From: Phocaeicola plebeius
Lineage (GTDB): Bacteria > Bacteroidota > Bacteroidia > Bacteroidales > Bacteroidaceae
NCBI RefSeq assembly: GCF_003437535.1
Contig: NZ_QSQT01000006.1
Location: 1 to 64,000 of the forward strand
Reading direction: 5' to 3'
Length of the DNA: 64,000 nt
The notes beneath the pieces were generated by a model. That model had not been told where the DNA came from. It ran no database searches and worked only from the letters and a program-made list of their open reading frames with translations. Positions 1 to 7,950 of the stretch are shown here, one piece after another (position 1 is the first letter of the stretch; the number at the start of each line of letters is the position of its first letter). Both the position numbers and the translations under genes were made by a program.

Positions 1-51
1 CAAAAGTTTTGTGTCTAACTTTTGGGGTGCAGTACATTTTGAGACAGCCTC
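1..51. mobile_element. Probable terminus of an insertion sequence (body outside window)
   Basis: Read on the minus strand, positions 36 to 11 give TGTACTGCACCCCAAAAGTT followed by AGACAC. This resembles the TG-starting terminal inverted repeats of IS150-group (IS3 family) elements. It is followed at 37-51 by TTTTGAGACAGCCTC, another motif often seen at Bacteroidales IS ends. No transposase lies inside the window, so the element, if real, extends to the left. The assignment rests on motif resemblance only. Confidence 0.45.
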
Positions 52-90
52 TTGTTTTTTACTCCTTCTATAATATACAGGCACTTATGC

Positions 91-2025
91 TTAAAGTAAT
101 TCACATTCTTTCAACCACAATGCAGCACTGGCATCACTCGGCATACGCCAGTCTCCTCGCGGACTCAAAGATACGGAACCTACCTTCGGCCCATCGGGCA
201 AGCAGGAACGTTTGAACTGTTGCGCAAAGAAACGGCGATAGAAGTTGGTAAGCCATTTCTTGATAGTCGTACTGTCGTACACCCCACGGAAGGCAATTTC
301 GGCCAGATAGAAAATCTTTGCCGGACGGAAACCAAAGCGCAGGAAATGGAAGAGGAAGAAATCGTGCAGCTCATACGGCCCGACCAAGTCTTCCGTTTTC
401 TGCTTGATATTGCCGTTTTCATCGGCGGGAATCAGTTCCGGACTGATGGGAGTATCGATAATATCCAACAACGTATTTCGTGAAAGTGTATCTACACCGG
501 TCTGAGCCACCCAGTTTACCAGGTAGCGAACCAAGGTCTTAGGGATGCTGGCATTTACTCCATACATGGACATGTGGTCACCATTGTACGTAGCCCACCC
601 CAAAGCAAGCTCTGAAAGGTCACCGGTACCGATTACCAGTCCGCCAATCTTGTTGGCATAATCCATCAATATCTGGGTTCTCTCTCTGGCTTGACCGTTT
701 TCGTAGGTCACATCATGCACGGACATATCCTGACCTATATCCTGGAAATGTTGGATGCAGGCATCCTTTATACTGATTTCTTTCGTGGTAACCTGCAGAG
801 AGCTCATCAGTGAAAGTGCATTGTGGTAGGTACGGTCTGTAGTACCGAATCCTGGCATGGTAACTCCCACAATACCTTTACGGGGCAGATTCAACTTATC
901 AAATGTCTTGACACAAACCAGAAGCGCCAAGGTAGAATCCAATCCACCGGAGATACCTAACACCACCGTCTTGCAATTGGTGTGTACCAAGCGCTTGGCC
1001 AGTCCGGCTACCTGAATAGAGAAAATCTCCTCGCAACGTTCGTCCAGCTGGCGTTCACCAGAAGGCACAAACGGATGAGGTTCTACCGAACGGGTAAGAG
1101 TCAAATCGCGGGAAGCAACAAGGGCGGTAGAGATATGCTGCATAGGATGCTGATCACGATACATACGTACGCTGCTGGAGAAAGTGGTATTTGTCAGACG
1201 TTCTCCTCTCAAACGCTCCACATCTATCTCGCTGACCACAAGCTGTTCTTCAAATGAGAAACGGTCGGAAGCGGCAAGCAGGCTTCCATTCTCATAAATC
1301 AATGCGTTTCCGGCAAAAACCACATCGGTGGTAGATTCTCCGAAACCACAGGATGAAAATACATATCCGGCCAGACAACGAGCTGACTGCTGTGCCAACA
1401 GCGAACGGAGGTACTGATGTTTGCTGATATTCTCGGTATCGGCAGACAGGTTGAAGATAATCTCCGCGCCTTTCAGAGCCAATGCAGAGCTGGGAGGTAC
1501 AGGCGCCCATACATCCTCACACAGCTCGATTCCGAAGCATACATCCGGCGTATCGAACAACAGGTTTGTACCCATCGGCACCACCTGACCACACAAACGT
1601 ACATTCATGGAATCCGGATGGGCCACAGCAGAAGTAAACCAGCGTTTCTCGTAGAATTCTTTATAATTAGGCAGATAAGTCTTAGGCACAATACCCAGAA
1701 TCTTACCTTTCTGAAAAACCACGGCACAGTTCATCAGCGTAGAATTGACCACGACCGGCATACCGACAATGGAAATAATGTCCAGCTGACGGGTATTATT
1801 GACAATCTGCATCAAAGCCAGTTCAGCCTGCTCAAGCAATAAACTTTGCGCAAACAAATCTCCACAGGAATATCCTGTCAGGTTCAATTCCGGAAAAACA
1901 ATAATCTGAATCCCCTTTCCATCGGCTATTACAATCTGTTTTTCCGTCTGTTGTGCATTGAATTTGCAGTCGGCTACTTTCACTGCAGGAACGGCAGCCG
2001 CCACTTTTACAAAACCAAATCTCAT
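91..2025 (-). CDS. nadE: Glutamine-dependent NAD+ synthase
   Basis: Makes NAD+ from deamido-NAD+, ATP and glutamine in the cytoplasm. The 644-residue protein has the usual two-part layout. The N-terminal nitrilase-type amidase has a Glu-Lys-Cys triad at E46 (VFPELNLTGY), K115 (KTYLPNYKEF) and C169 (IELCEDVW). The C-terminal synthetase has the ATP-binding P-loop SGGLDS at about 359-364. I start it at the ATG at 2025 (MRFGFVKVAA). The longer open frame up to 2337 reads as low-complexity Phe/Cys/Leu sequence unlike the family and would overlap the divergent regulator and its promoter. The gene is single and points at the IS-like end on its left. Length and motifs match the family well. Confidence 0.96.
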   Translation of the reverse strand: MRFGFVKVAAAVPAVKVADCKFNAQQTEKQIVIADGKGIQIIVFPELNLTGYSCGDLFAQSLLLEQAELALMQIVNNTRQLDIISIVGMPVVVNSTLMNCAVVFQKGKILGIVPKTYLPNYKEFYEKRWFTSAVAHPDSMNVRLCGQVVPMGTNLLFDTPDVCFGIELCEDVWAPVPPSSALALKGAEIIFNLSADTENISKHQYLRSLLAQQSARCLAGYVFSSCGFGESTTDVVFAGNALIYENGSLLAASDRFSFEEQLVVSEIDVERLRGERLTNTTFSSSVRMYRDQHPMQHISTALVASRDLTLTRSVEPHPFVPSGERQLDERCEEIFSIQVAGLAKRLVHTNCKTVVLGISGGLDSTLALLVCVKTFDKLNLPRKGIVGVTMPGFGTTDRTYHNALSLMSSLQVTTKEISIKDACIQHFQDIGQDMSVHDVTYENGQARERTQILMDYANKIGGLVIGTGDLSELALGWATYNGDHMSMYGVNASIPKTLVRYLVNWVAQTGVDTLSRNTLLDIIDTPISPELIPADENGNIKQKTEDLVGPYELHDFFLFHFLRFGFRPAKIFYLAEIAFRGVYDSTTIKKWLTNFYRRFFAQQFKRSCLPDGPKVGSVSLSPRGDWRMPSDASAALWLKECELL

Positions 2026-2149
2026 ATAATTTGTTATATATAAATAGATATGCAAAAATAAACAGAATATTTGAACATCTACACAGAATAAAGAGGGAGA
2101 TTTTAAAGAAAAGGCATAAAGCAAAAAAAATAAAAAACAGAGGAGAGTA

Positions 2150-2180
2150 TTTGTGGTTATAAAAAATCTTTGTATATTTG
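2150..2180 (+). promoter_or_regulatory. Bacteroidetes-type promoter of the Fur-family gene
   Basis: TTTG at 2150-2153 and TATATTTG at 2173-2180 are 19 bp apart, matching the Bacteroides -33 (TTTG) and -7 (TAnnTTTG) consensus. Transcription would start near 2187, about 37 nt before the ATG at 2224. Confidence 0.7.
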
Positions 2181-2223
2181 CCTTCGAATTAGAATTGTAA
2201 CAATTACATAATTGAAAATAAAT

Positions 2224-2646
2224 ATGACAGCATACGAATACTTGCTCAGTTACCACATCAAGCCGTCTGTACAACGCATTGCCATCATGGATTATCTGTT
2301 GAACCATAAGACACATCCATGTATCGATGAAATACATACAGCTTTGTGCAAGGAAATCCCCACGCTCTCTAAAACAACGGTATATAATACGCTAAAGTTG
2401 TTTGTAGAACACGGCGCGGCCAAAATGCTGACCATAGATGAAAAAAATGCCTGTTTTGACGGAGATGTGCATCCGCATGCTCATTTTCAATGCAAGGTCT
2501 GCAATAAAATCTACGATGTGGAGATTCCACAGAACCTCAGTGAGGCCGAACCCTTCCGTAAAGAAGGTTTTATCGTAGAAGAAGTGCATCAGTATTATAA
2601 GGGAATTTGCCCCGAATGTGCTGAAAAAGGATTGATGAATAACTAA
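2224..2646 (+). CDS. Fur-family transcriptional regulator (PerR-like)
   Basis: A metal-dependent repressor of 141 residues. The N-terminal winged helix runs over about residues 1-80 (PTLSKTTVYNTLKLF is the recognition-helix region). The C-terminal dimerisation domain carries the HPHAHFQC metal-binding segment and two CxxC pairs (CKVC, CPEC) for structural zinc. A TTG 12 bp upstream is in frame, but the ATG at 2224 fits the promoter and family better. It sits 47 bp upstream of rubrerythrin in the same direction. That pairing, and the family's biology, suggest a peroxide-sensing PerR role rather than iron uptake control; the sequence alone does not settle which metal or signal is used. Confidence 0.9.
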   Translation: MTAYEYLLSYHIKPSVQRIAIMDYLLNHKTHPCIDEIHTALCKEIPTLSKTTVYNTLKLFVEHGAAKMLTIDEKNACFDGDVHPHAHFQCKVCNKIYDVEIPQNLSEAEPFRKEGFIVEEVHQYYKGICPECAEKGLMNN

Positions 2647-2693
2647 GAATTAACTTATTAATATAATAACTAACTACTTAAAATTTTTGACTT

Positions 2694-3245
2694 ATGAAAA
2701 AGTTTATCTGTACAGTTTGTGGTTACATTTACGAAGGTGAAACAGCTCCTGAAAAGTGTCCGTTGTGTAAAGCTCCTGCTTCTAAATTCAAAGAAATGGA
2801 AGAAGCTGAAGGTGGTTTGCAGTTTGTAGACGAACACGTAATCGGCGTAGCTAAAGGTTGCGACGACGAAATGATCAAAGACTTGAACAACCACTTCATG
2901 GGCGAATGTACTGAGGTTGGTATGTACCTGGCTATGAGCCGTCAGGCTGACCGCGAAGGCTATCCTGAAGTAGCAGAAGCTTTCAAACGTTATGCTTGGG
3001 AAGAAGCTGAACACGCTGCTAAATTCGCAGAACTTTTGGGTGACTGTGTATGGGATACTAAGACAAACCTTGAAAAACGTATGAACGCTGAATGCGGTGC
3101 TTGCGAAGACAAGAAACGTATCGCTACTCGTGCTAAACAGCTGAACCTGGATGCTATCCACGATACCGTTCACGAAATGGCTAAAGACGAAGCTCGTCAC
3201 GGAAAAGGTTTCGAAGGCTTGTACAACAGATACTTCAAGAAATAA
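2694..3245 (+). CDS. rbr: Rubrerythrin, reversed domain order
   Basis: Peroxide-reducing non-haem iron protein of anaerobes, cytoplasmic, 183 residues. The rubredoxin-type iron site comes first ([10 protein letters not shown]...CPLC, residues 6-24). The ferritin-like four-helix diiron domain follows (about 45-183), with EEAEHA and DEARHGKG as diiron ligand motifs. Classical rubrerythrins have the rubredoxin part at the C-terminus, so this is the 'reverse' form. It lies directly after the Fur-family gene and is followed by a strong terminator. Codon choice is strongly biased towards GCT, GAA and AAA, as in highly expressed genes. Probably controlled by the upstream regulator. Confidence 0.95.
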   Translation: MKKFICTVCGYIYEGETAPEKCPLCKAPASKFKEMEEAEGGLQFVDEHVIGVAKGCDDEMIKDLNNHFMGECTEVGMYLAMSRQADREGYPEVAEAFKRYAWEEAEHAAKFAELLGDCVWDTKTNLEKRMNAECGACEDKKRIATRAKQLNLDAIHDTVHEMAKDEARHGKGFEGLYNRYFKK

Positions 3246-3272
3246 TTGAAAGTATAGCTTTCATCACTAACG

Positions 3273-3310
3273 GAGGCCACCTCAATCACGAGGATGGCCT
3301 CTATTTTTTT
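3273..3310 (+). terminator. Rho-independent terminator after rubrerythrin
   Basis: Stem GAGGCCA (3273-3279) pairs with TGGCCTC (3295-3301) and is followed by a T tract from 3304. Confidence 0.8.
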
Positions 3311-3358
3311 CTCTTTGAGAACCATAAAAGCTGAATTCACAGTTCTTTAATCAAAGCC

Positions 3359-3469
3359 AGTACTCCTTAGGCAGTACCGGAGTACTCCTTAGGCAGTACC
3401 GGAGTACTTCTTCGGCAGTACTTCAGTACTTCCTTTGCAGTACTGAAGTATTTCCCTGAAAGTACTGGG
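3359..3469. repeat. Tandem array of five 22-bp units with AGTACT cores
   Basis: Units start at 3359, 3381, 3403, 3425 and 3447. The first two are identical, beginning AGTACTCCTTAGGCAGTACC and ending GG. The rest diverge but keep AGTA(C/T)T at the start and AGTAC near position 15. AGTACT is self-complementary, so units can pair internally and with neighbours. The array lies between the convergent rubrerythrin and DUF418 genes. A 22-nt period and lack of an open frame argue against coding. It occupies most of the 307-bp gap between these genes. Confidence 0.85.
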
Positions 3470-3496
3470 AAAACATATTTTTCTACATATAAGAAA

Positions 3497-3523
3497 GGCT
3501 GCCCCAATTCTCTTGGAACAGCC
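3497..3523 (-). terminator. Possible terminator of the DUF418 gene
   Basis: GGCTG plus CCCCAA pairs imperfectly with TTGGAA plus CAGCC, 30 bp beyond the stop codon of the leftward gene. The T tract on the minus strand is short (TTTCTTATA). Confidence 0.5.
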
Positions 3524-3552
3524 CTGTCTTGTTTATATATCTACCCAAATGA

Positions 3553-4737
3553 TTAACGGTTCGTCTTTCCTAACCAGGTCAGTCGATGCCAGATAGTTTC
3601 CAACGGGCCACGTTTGAAATGGCGGAACCACCAGTGAGCAAAAGCAAGCTGGGCCAGGAAGAATACAATTCCAACCAATAAACTCAACGTAGTGCCACAA
3701 GATTTATGCAAGGCCAGTCCGTAACCGAAATACAGAAAACTTCCTATCACTGATTGCATGATATAGTCGGTCAGACTCATTCTTCCGTAGGGTACAAGTA
3801 TCTTCAGTATCCGTCCCTTCCCCATCCAATACAACAGGAGGAATGCGGATACGATGGCCAGCATAAAGCAGAAGTTATACCAGGAATTGAAAATGGTCTT
3901 CAAACTGTCAAGCATCAGAGGCTGTGAAGCTATTGAAAATATAAAACCTTTAAGAAAATAGAAAATCACCGCCAAAGGAAGTGAAAAGCATAACACATAA
4001 GTCCAGAATGTACGTGCCTTTGTCAGAGCAGCTTCAGAAGAAGAATCAAAATATCCCACACGTCCTATCCACAAACCAAGGATGAACAAAGAGCAGGTCT
4101 GGAAAACTCGTCCGTAGCACCAGGCCCAGTTCAGGCTGGCCAACTGACCGATTGTGAAATTTACCTTCACCATCTCCCACCAGGATTCACCTCCTAACTG
4201 AGGATATACATTACCCAACGAGAAAATCATCTGTTTCGGTGCATATTCAGGATTGACAAAACCACACAGCACTTTCAGCCATTCCACGGGCTGCAGCATC
4301 AATATCAGTGCCAGTATCAGCAATCCCTTATTGCTCCAATGACGTACAGGCACAAGGATAAAACCTAAAATGGCATATAGCACCAAGATTTCACCCGGGA
4401 AAAACAAAGAATTGACAAAGCCAAAACCCAGCAATAGCAGCAAGCGCCACATATAGCGGTTCTTAAAATCTTCCCCTCTTTTTTCCGAACCCCGGCTCTG
4501 CAAATAGAACGTGAAACCGAACAGCAAGGCAAAAATAGCGTATGCCTTACCCGAGAACATGAAGAACAGCATGTCCCACAAGCTTTTATCCAAAGCGCCA
4601 AGCACCGGAGAGGTAGTTTCTGGAAAAGAATAAAAATTAAAATGTTCAATGTTATGAAGCAGGATAATCCCCATTACCGCGAATCCTCGTAACGCATCAA
4701 TAGCCAGGATTCGCTCTTTCTTTTGAATGTTTTCCAT
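3553..4737 (-). CDS. DUF418-family integral membrane protein
   Basis: A protein of 394 residues with many hydrophobic segments (about ten), located in the inner membrane. The start RILAIDALRGFAVMGIILLHN is the signature shared by DUF418/DUF1624 and acyltransferase-3-like proteins (the 'DALRG' motif). The C-terminal part (YGRMSLTDYIMQS...FGYG) matches the DUF418 domain. Function is not established; the family is thought to include transporters or acyl-transferring enzymes. I chose the ATG at 4737 (MENIQKKER) over one six codons earlier because the DALRG motif normally lies within 15-20 residues of the start. It stands alone between two terminators. Confidence 0.82.
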   Translation of the reverse strand: MENIQKKERILAIDALRGFAVMGIILLHNIEHFNFYSFPETTSPVLGALDKSLWDMLFFMFSGKAYAIFALLFGFTFYLQSRGSEKRGEDFKNRYMWRLLLLLGFGFVNSLFFPGEILVLYAILGFILVPVRHWSNKGLLILALILMLQPVEWLKVLCGFVNPEYAPKQMIFSLGNVYPQLGGESWWEMVKVNFTIGQLASLNWAWCYGRVFQTCSLFILGLWIGRVGYFDSSSEAALTKARTFWTYVLCFSLPLAVIFYFLKGFIFSIASQPLMLDSLKTIFNSWYNFCFMLAIVSAFLLLYWMGKGRILKILVPYGRMSLTDYIMQSVIGSFLYFGYGLALHKSCGTTLSLLVGIVFFLAQLAFAHWWFRHFKRGPLETIWHRLTWLGKTNR

Positions 4738-4760
4738 CGTCTGTAAAATTAACAATAAAA

Positions 4761-4799
4761 AAACGGGAAACCTGTTTTTAAAAAGCAGGCTTCCCGTTT
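4761..4799 (-). terminator. Terminator of the secG operon
   Basis: AAACGGGAA-ACCTG pairs with CAGG-CTTCCCGTTT. On the minus strand the stem is followed by TTTTATTGTT. It lies 60 bp beyond the secG stop codon. Confidence 0.75.
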
Positions 4800-4859
4800 C
4801 TACAATTATGGCACGCCATCTCCCACAAAAGAGAATGTGCCTTATCTCATATTATTATC

Positions 4860-5234
4860 TTAGTTCTTTGCAGAATCATTTACGGCAGCCGGAGCAGTAG
4901 TAGCCGCAGCATCAGTCTTCTGAGGAGCAGCAAAACCTGCAGGAGCATTCAACGGATTTGTTTTCTGCTCTTTTACAGCCTGTTCCATGATTACTGAAGA
5001 ACCTTCTACCTGAGAAGGAACTACGTAAGAAGTAGCTACACTGATTACTACCATGAAAGCAGCCAAACCCCAAGTCAGTTTTTCAATAAAGTCAGTTGTC
5101 TTACGAACTCCCATAATCTGATTAGACGAAGTAAAGCTAGAAGAGAGTCCTCCTCCTTTTGAATTCTGTATCAGTACCACGAAGCACATCAATACAGCAG
5201 CAAGCACCATTAATACAACAAATAATAAATACAT
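4860..5234 (-). CDS. secG: Preprotein translocase subunit SecG
   Basis: Small inner-membrane partner of SecYE that assists protein export. The 124-residue protein has two membrane segments: MYLLFVVLMVLAAVLMCFVVLIQ at the start and LTWGLAAFMVVISVATSYVV at about 53-72. Between them is the conserved cytoplasmic loop QNSKGGGLSSSF...NQIMGVRKTTDF. The C-terminal tail is rich in Ala, Thr and Pro, longer than in E. coli, as is common in Bacteroidota. It is the last gene of a leftward set of four, 6 bp after the TPR gene. Confidence 0.93.
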   Translation of the reverse strand: MYLLFVVLMVLAAVLMCFVVLIQNSKGGGLSSSFTSSNQIMGVRKTTDFIEKLTWGLAAFMVVISVATSYVVPSQVEGSSVIMEQAVKEQKTNPLNAPAGFAAPQKTDAAATTAPAAVNDSAKN

Positions 5235-5240
5235 TTTCTT

Positions 5241-6029
5241 TTATTTTGATTTAGCGTTAATAATCAATTTTTCCAAAAACCTGATTTGGTCTGCAAAGTA
5301 AGTATTTTTTTTCGGATATTTCAAATTTAATTTTTTAATAATTTCCAGCGCTTTATCATAGCGTTGCTGTTTAACATAAATTTTAGCCAAAGTTTCCGTA
5401 AAATAATCTTCCCCTTCTTCCGTATCAGACTCTTCTTTTTCTGTATCAGGCACAACCTCCTCCGTTTCTATTGTTTCAGAAGAAAATTCCTCTTCCGACA
5501 AAGCAGTCTCCTTTATCGGCTCCACTCCTTCGGCTTCTTCACGAGCCGCCTGTTCTATAAAGTGGTCGATTAAATCCTGTCCGCGCAGGGGATTTACAGA
5601 AGCGGTTTCTGTATTTTCCTCCTTTTCCATCAGCACAGAAGTATAATCTACGGCTTCTACCGGCAAAGGAAAGAGTTTCTCCACAGAAAGGTCCTTATCG
5701 TCGGCCAGAAAACGGTCAATCAGGTCCAGCGTTCTATCAGATGTTTCTGACGATACATTTTCTTTTTCGGCTACATGCCGGTTAATGACAAACTTATCTC
5801 CTTCAATGGCATAAAACAGGATACTCAAATCGGCTACAAACAAAGCCCCCTTGCGCAACTCATCTTTAAAAGAAGGATCACGCAACAGATACAAATTCTT
5901 CAAATACAAAATACGGGCTGTCTGGAAAAAAGGATACTGCACCAGAAGCTGTCTTAATTCATACAGGCTTTCAGTGCCCAACTCTTCCGGGTGTTCAATC
6001 CAATGCTGTAGTCGTTGTTGTACCATCAT
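5241..6029 (-). CDS. TPR-containing protein, Bacteroidales conserved
   Basis: A 262-residue protein with no signal peptide. The N-terminal third is helical (LYELRQLLVQYPFFQTARILYLKNL). The middle, about 140-200, is very acidic (many Glu, with SDTEEGEDYF). The C-terminus (TLAKIYVKQQRYDKALEIIKKLNLKYP...YFADQIRFLEKLI) reads as one to two tetratricopeptide repeats, usually a protein-binding unit. It lies between lptE and secG with gaps of 8 and 6 bp. That context hints at a role near envelope biogenesis, but no specific function is known to me. Confidence 0.75.
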   Translation of the reverse strand: MMVQQRLQHWIEHPEELGTESLYELRQLLVQYPFFQTARILYLKNLYLLRDPSFKDELRKGALFVADLSILFYAIEGDKFVINRHVAEKENVSSETSDRTLDLIDRFLADDKDLSVEKLFPLPVEAVDYTSVLMEKEENTETASVNPLRGQDLIDHFIEQAAREEAEGVEPIKETALSEEEFSSETIETEEVVPDTEKEESDTEEGEDYFTETLAKIYVKQQRYDKALEIIKKLNLKYPKKNTYFADQIRFLEKLIINAKSK

Positions 6030-6037
6030 TCCTGCTC

Positions 6038-6571
6038 TTACCAGTTGGCTACAGTTGCATTAAATATCTGCTCCACGATTTCGTCAATCATCTGCTGTAC
6101 AAGCTCTTCTTGCACGGACGATAACTGCTGGCTGGCATTGTATTCACGGCTGGCAGTAAACTGCTGGTCAGAAATATCTTCCGCATGATTGGTATTATTG
6201 ACAAATCTCACATTTACCGTCATTCTCAACTCTGCCATCGTAGAATAACCGTCAGAACCTACCCCTTTATTGTAAGCATCGTAGTTCGTAATTTCACCCG
6301 ACAATTCCAGGTCACCTCCCTGACGAACCTGTTTCAGACGAGTCTGCTGCATATATTTATCCTGCAAAGCCGTGTTGAACATCGACTCCATCGGTCCCCA
6401 TACAAAGGCAGCCGAACGGTTCGGAAAGTTCTGAAAACTGATTGTCTTCACCTTATCATAGTTAATGGAAGAACCATTAAATTTATACGAAACCGTACAT
6501 GCCGTAAGGATACACAAACAAACGGCCAGAAAATATTTACTCAGTCTGCTATATTTTTTATTCAAGTCCAT
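6038..6571 (-). CDS. lptE: LptE-family lipoprotein (LPS assembly)
   Basis: A 177-residue outer-membrane lipoprotein. The signal peptide ends in a lipobox (LAVCLCILTAC). The following VSYKFNGSSINYDKVKTISFQNFPNRSA is typical of the Bacteroidetes LptE family. LptE plugs the LptD barrel and helps place lipopolysaccharide on the cell surface. The gene overlaps the preceding sigma-54 activator gene by 14 bp, so the two are translationally linked. Assignment is by family resemblance; no LptD is in the window. Confidence 0.85.
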   Translation of the reverse strand: MDLNKKYSRLSKYFLAVCLCILTACTVSYKFNGSSINYDKVKTISFQNFPNRSAAFVWGPMESMFNTALQDKYMQQTRLKQVRQGGDLELSGEITNYDAYNKGVGSDGYSTMAELRMTVNVRFVNNTNHAEDISDQQFTASREYNASQQLSSVQEELVQQMIDEIVEQIFNATVANW

Positions 6572-7877
6572 ATTCTTTGATTTTTCTATAAAGGGTACGT
6601 TCTGAAATTTTCAAATCATTCGCTGCATTTTTTCTTTTTCCATGATGCCGCTCCAATGCCTTCCGAATCATTTCTTTCTCCACTTCATCCAATGAAAGGT
6701 TTTCTTCAATGTATTCTTCCGTATCCTGCACATCGTCCGACACATCTGCATGTGTAACCTTCACATTCGGATTTACTTGTGACACATTCGTTACCGGAGT
6801 CACGCTGGATACCTTGCCCACTTCCTCCGCAGGATTCAATACCACTGCAGAAGGCTGTATCAGGCTGGATGGAGTTTCGGGGATATAATGTACCGGCATA
6901 GACGACGGAGCAGTGACCGTTCCACCAGCCGCACGTTCGGCCATGATGTCATGCACCAGTTTCTTCAATTCGGTCACATCCCTCCTCAGGTCAAACAACA
7001 CCTGATAAAGTATCTCTCTCTCACTCTGGAAACTCTTTTCACCTTGCGGCTTCACGCCACCCAGCAATGTCGGGAATTTAGACACGGGTTGAACTGGCAA
7101 ATACCCCCGAAGAATTTCGGCAGTAATCTCACGGTTGGTTTCGATAATGGAGATTTGTTCCGTGATATTTTTCAACTGACGGATATTACCCGGCCAGGTA
7201 TACGATACGAGTAACAGCTTGGCATCCTCCATCAACTGAATGGCCGGCATACGGTATTTTTCGGCAAAATCTGCAGCAAACTTACGGAACAAAAGAGGAA
7301 TATCATCCGGCCGTTCACGCAGTGCCGGCACTTTAATAGGCACCGTATTCAGACGATAGTACAAGTCTTCACGGAAACGTCCGTTCGCTATGGCTTCCGT
7401 AAAATCCACATTCGTGGCTGCCACAATCCTGACATCCGTTTTCTGCACCTTAGAAGAGCCGACCTTTATATATTCTCCGCTTTCAAGCACACGAAGCAAA
7501 CGAGCCTGAGTAGAAAGAGGAAGTTCACCCACCTCATCCAGAAAGATGGTGCCGCCATTAGCCTCAGCAAAATATCCGTTACGGTCGCTGATGGCACCGG
7601 TAAATGCCCCTTTCTCATGACCAAACAGTTCGGAATCAATCGTACCCTCCGGAATCGCTCCACAGTTTACCGCAATATACGGTCCATGCTTTCTCCGGCT
7701 AAACTGATGGACTATCTGAGGGAAGCTTTCCTTACCGACTCCACTTTCTCCCGTCACCAGTACAGACAAGTCTGTAGGAGCCACCTGAATAGCCACATCA
7801 ATGGCACGGTTCAGTCCTTCACAATTGCCTATGATGCCAAAACGAAGTTTTACACTCTGTATCTCTGATTTCACCAT
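6558..7877 (-). CDS. Sigma-54-dependent transcriptional activator
   Basis: A 439-residue AAA+ activator of RpoN promoters. Walker A GESGVGKE is at 43-50, the sigma-54 contact loop GAFTGA at 90-95, and the Walker B region (GGTIFLDEVGEL) just after. An arginine-finger region (RFREDLYYRLN) and a C-terminal Fis-type helix-turn-helix follow (MIRKALERHHGKRKNAANDLKISERTLYRKI). There is no receiver or GAF domain in front, so activity must be controlled by level or by another protein. A linker of about 90 residues rich in Pro, Val and Thr precedes the Fis domain. It heads the lptE-TPR-secG set, an arrangement I recognise from Bacteroides genomes. Confidence 0.92.
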   Translation of the reverse strand: MVKSEIQSVKLRFGIIGNCEGLNRAIDVAIQVAPTDLSVLVTGESGVGKESFPQIVHQFSRRKHGPYIAVNCGAIPEGTIDSELFGHEKGAFTGAISDRNGYFAEANGGTIFLDEVGELPLSTQARLLRVLESGEYIKVGSSKVQKTDVRIVAATNVDFTEAIANGRFREDLYYRLNTVPIKVPALRERPDDIPLLFRKFAADFAEKYRMPAIQLMEDAKLLLVSYTWPGNIRQLKNITEQISIIETNREITAEILRGYLPVQPVSKFPTLLGGVKPQGEKSFQSEREILYQVLFDLRRDVTELKKLVHDIMAERAAGGTVTAPSSMPVHYIPETPSSLIQPSAVVLNPAEEVGKVSSVTPVTNVSQVNPNVKVTHADVSDDVQDTEEYIEENLSLDEVEKEMIRKALERHHGKRKNAANDLKISERTLYRKIKEYGLE

Positions 7878-7950
7878 ATAGTCTTCGATTATATGGCAAA
7901 TTTACAAAAAGTTTGAAACCCGTACATGCATTTACTCCAAAAAGTATAAT

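Noticed and set aside
2026..2337. Longer N-terminus of nadE
   Set aside because: The extension is Phe/Cys/Leu-rich, unlike the family, and crosses the divergent promoter and Fur-family gene start.
3359..3469. CRISPR array
   Set aside because: Units are 22 bp with no separate unique spacers and all bases repeat; there are no cas genes nearby.
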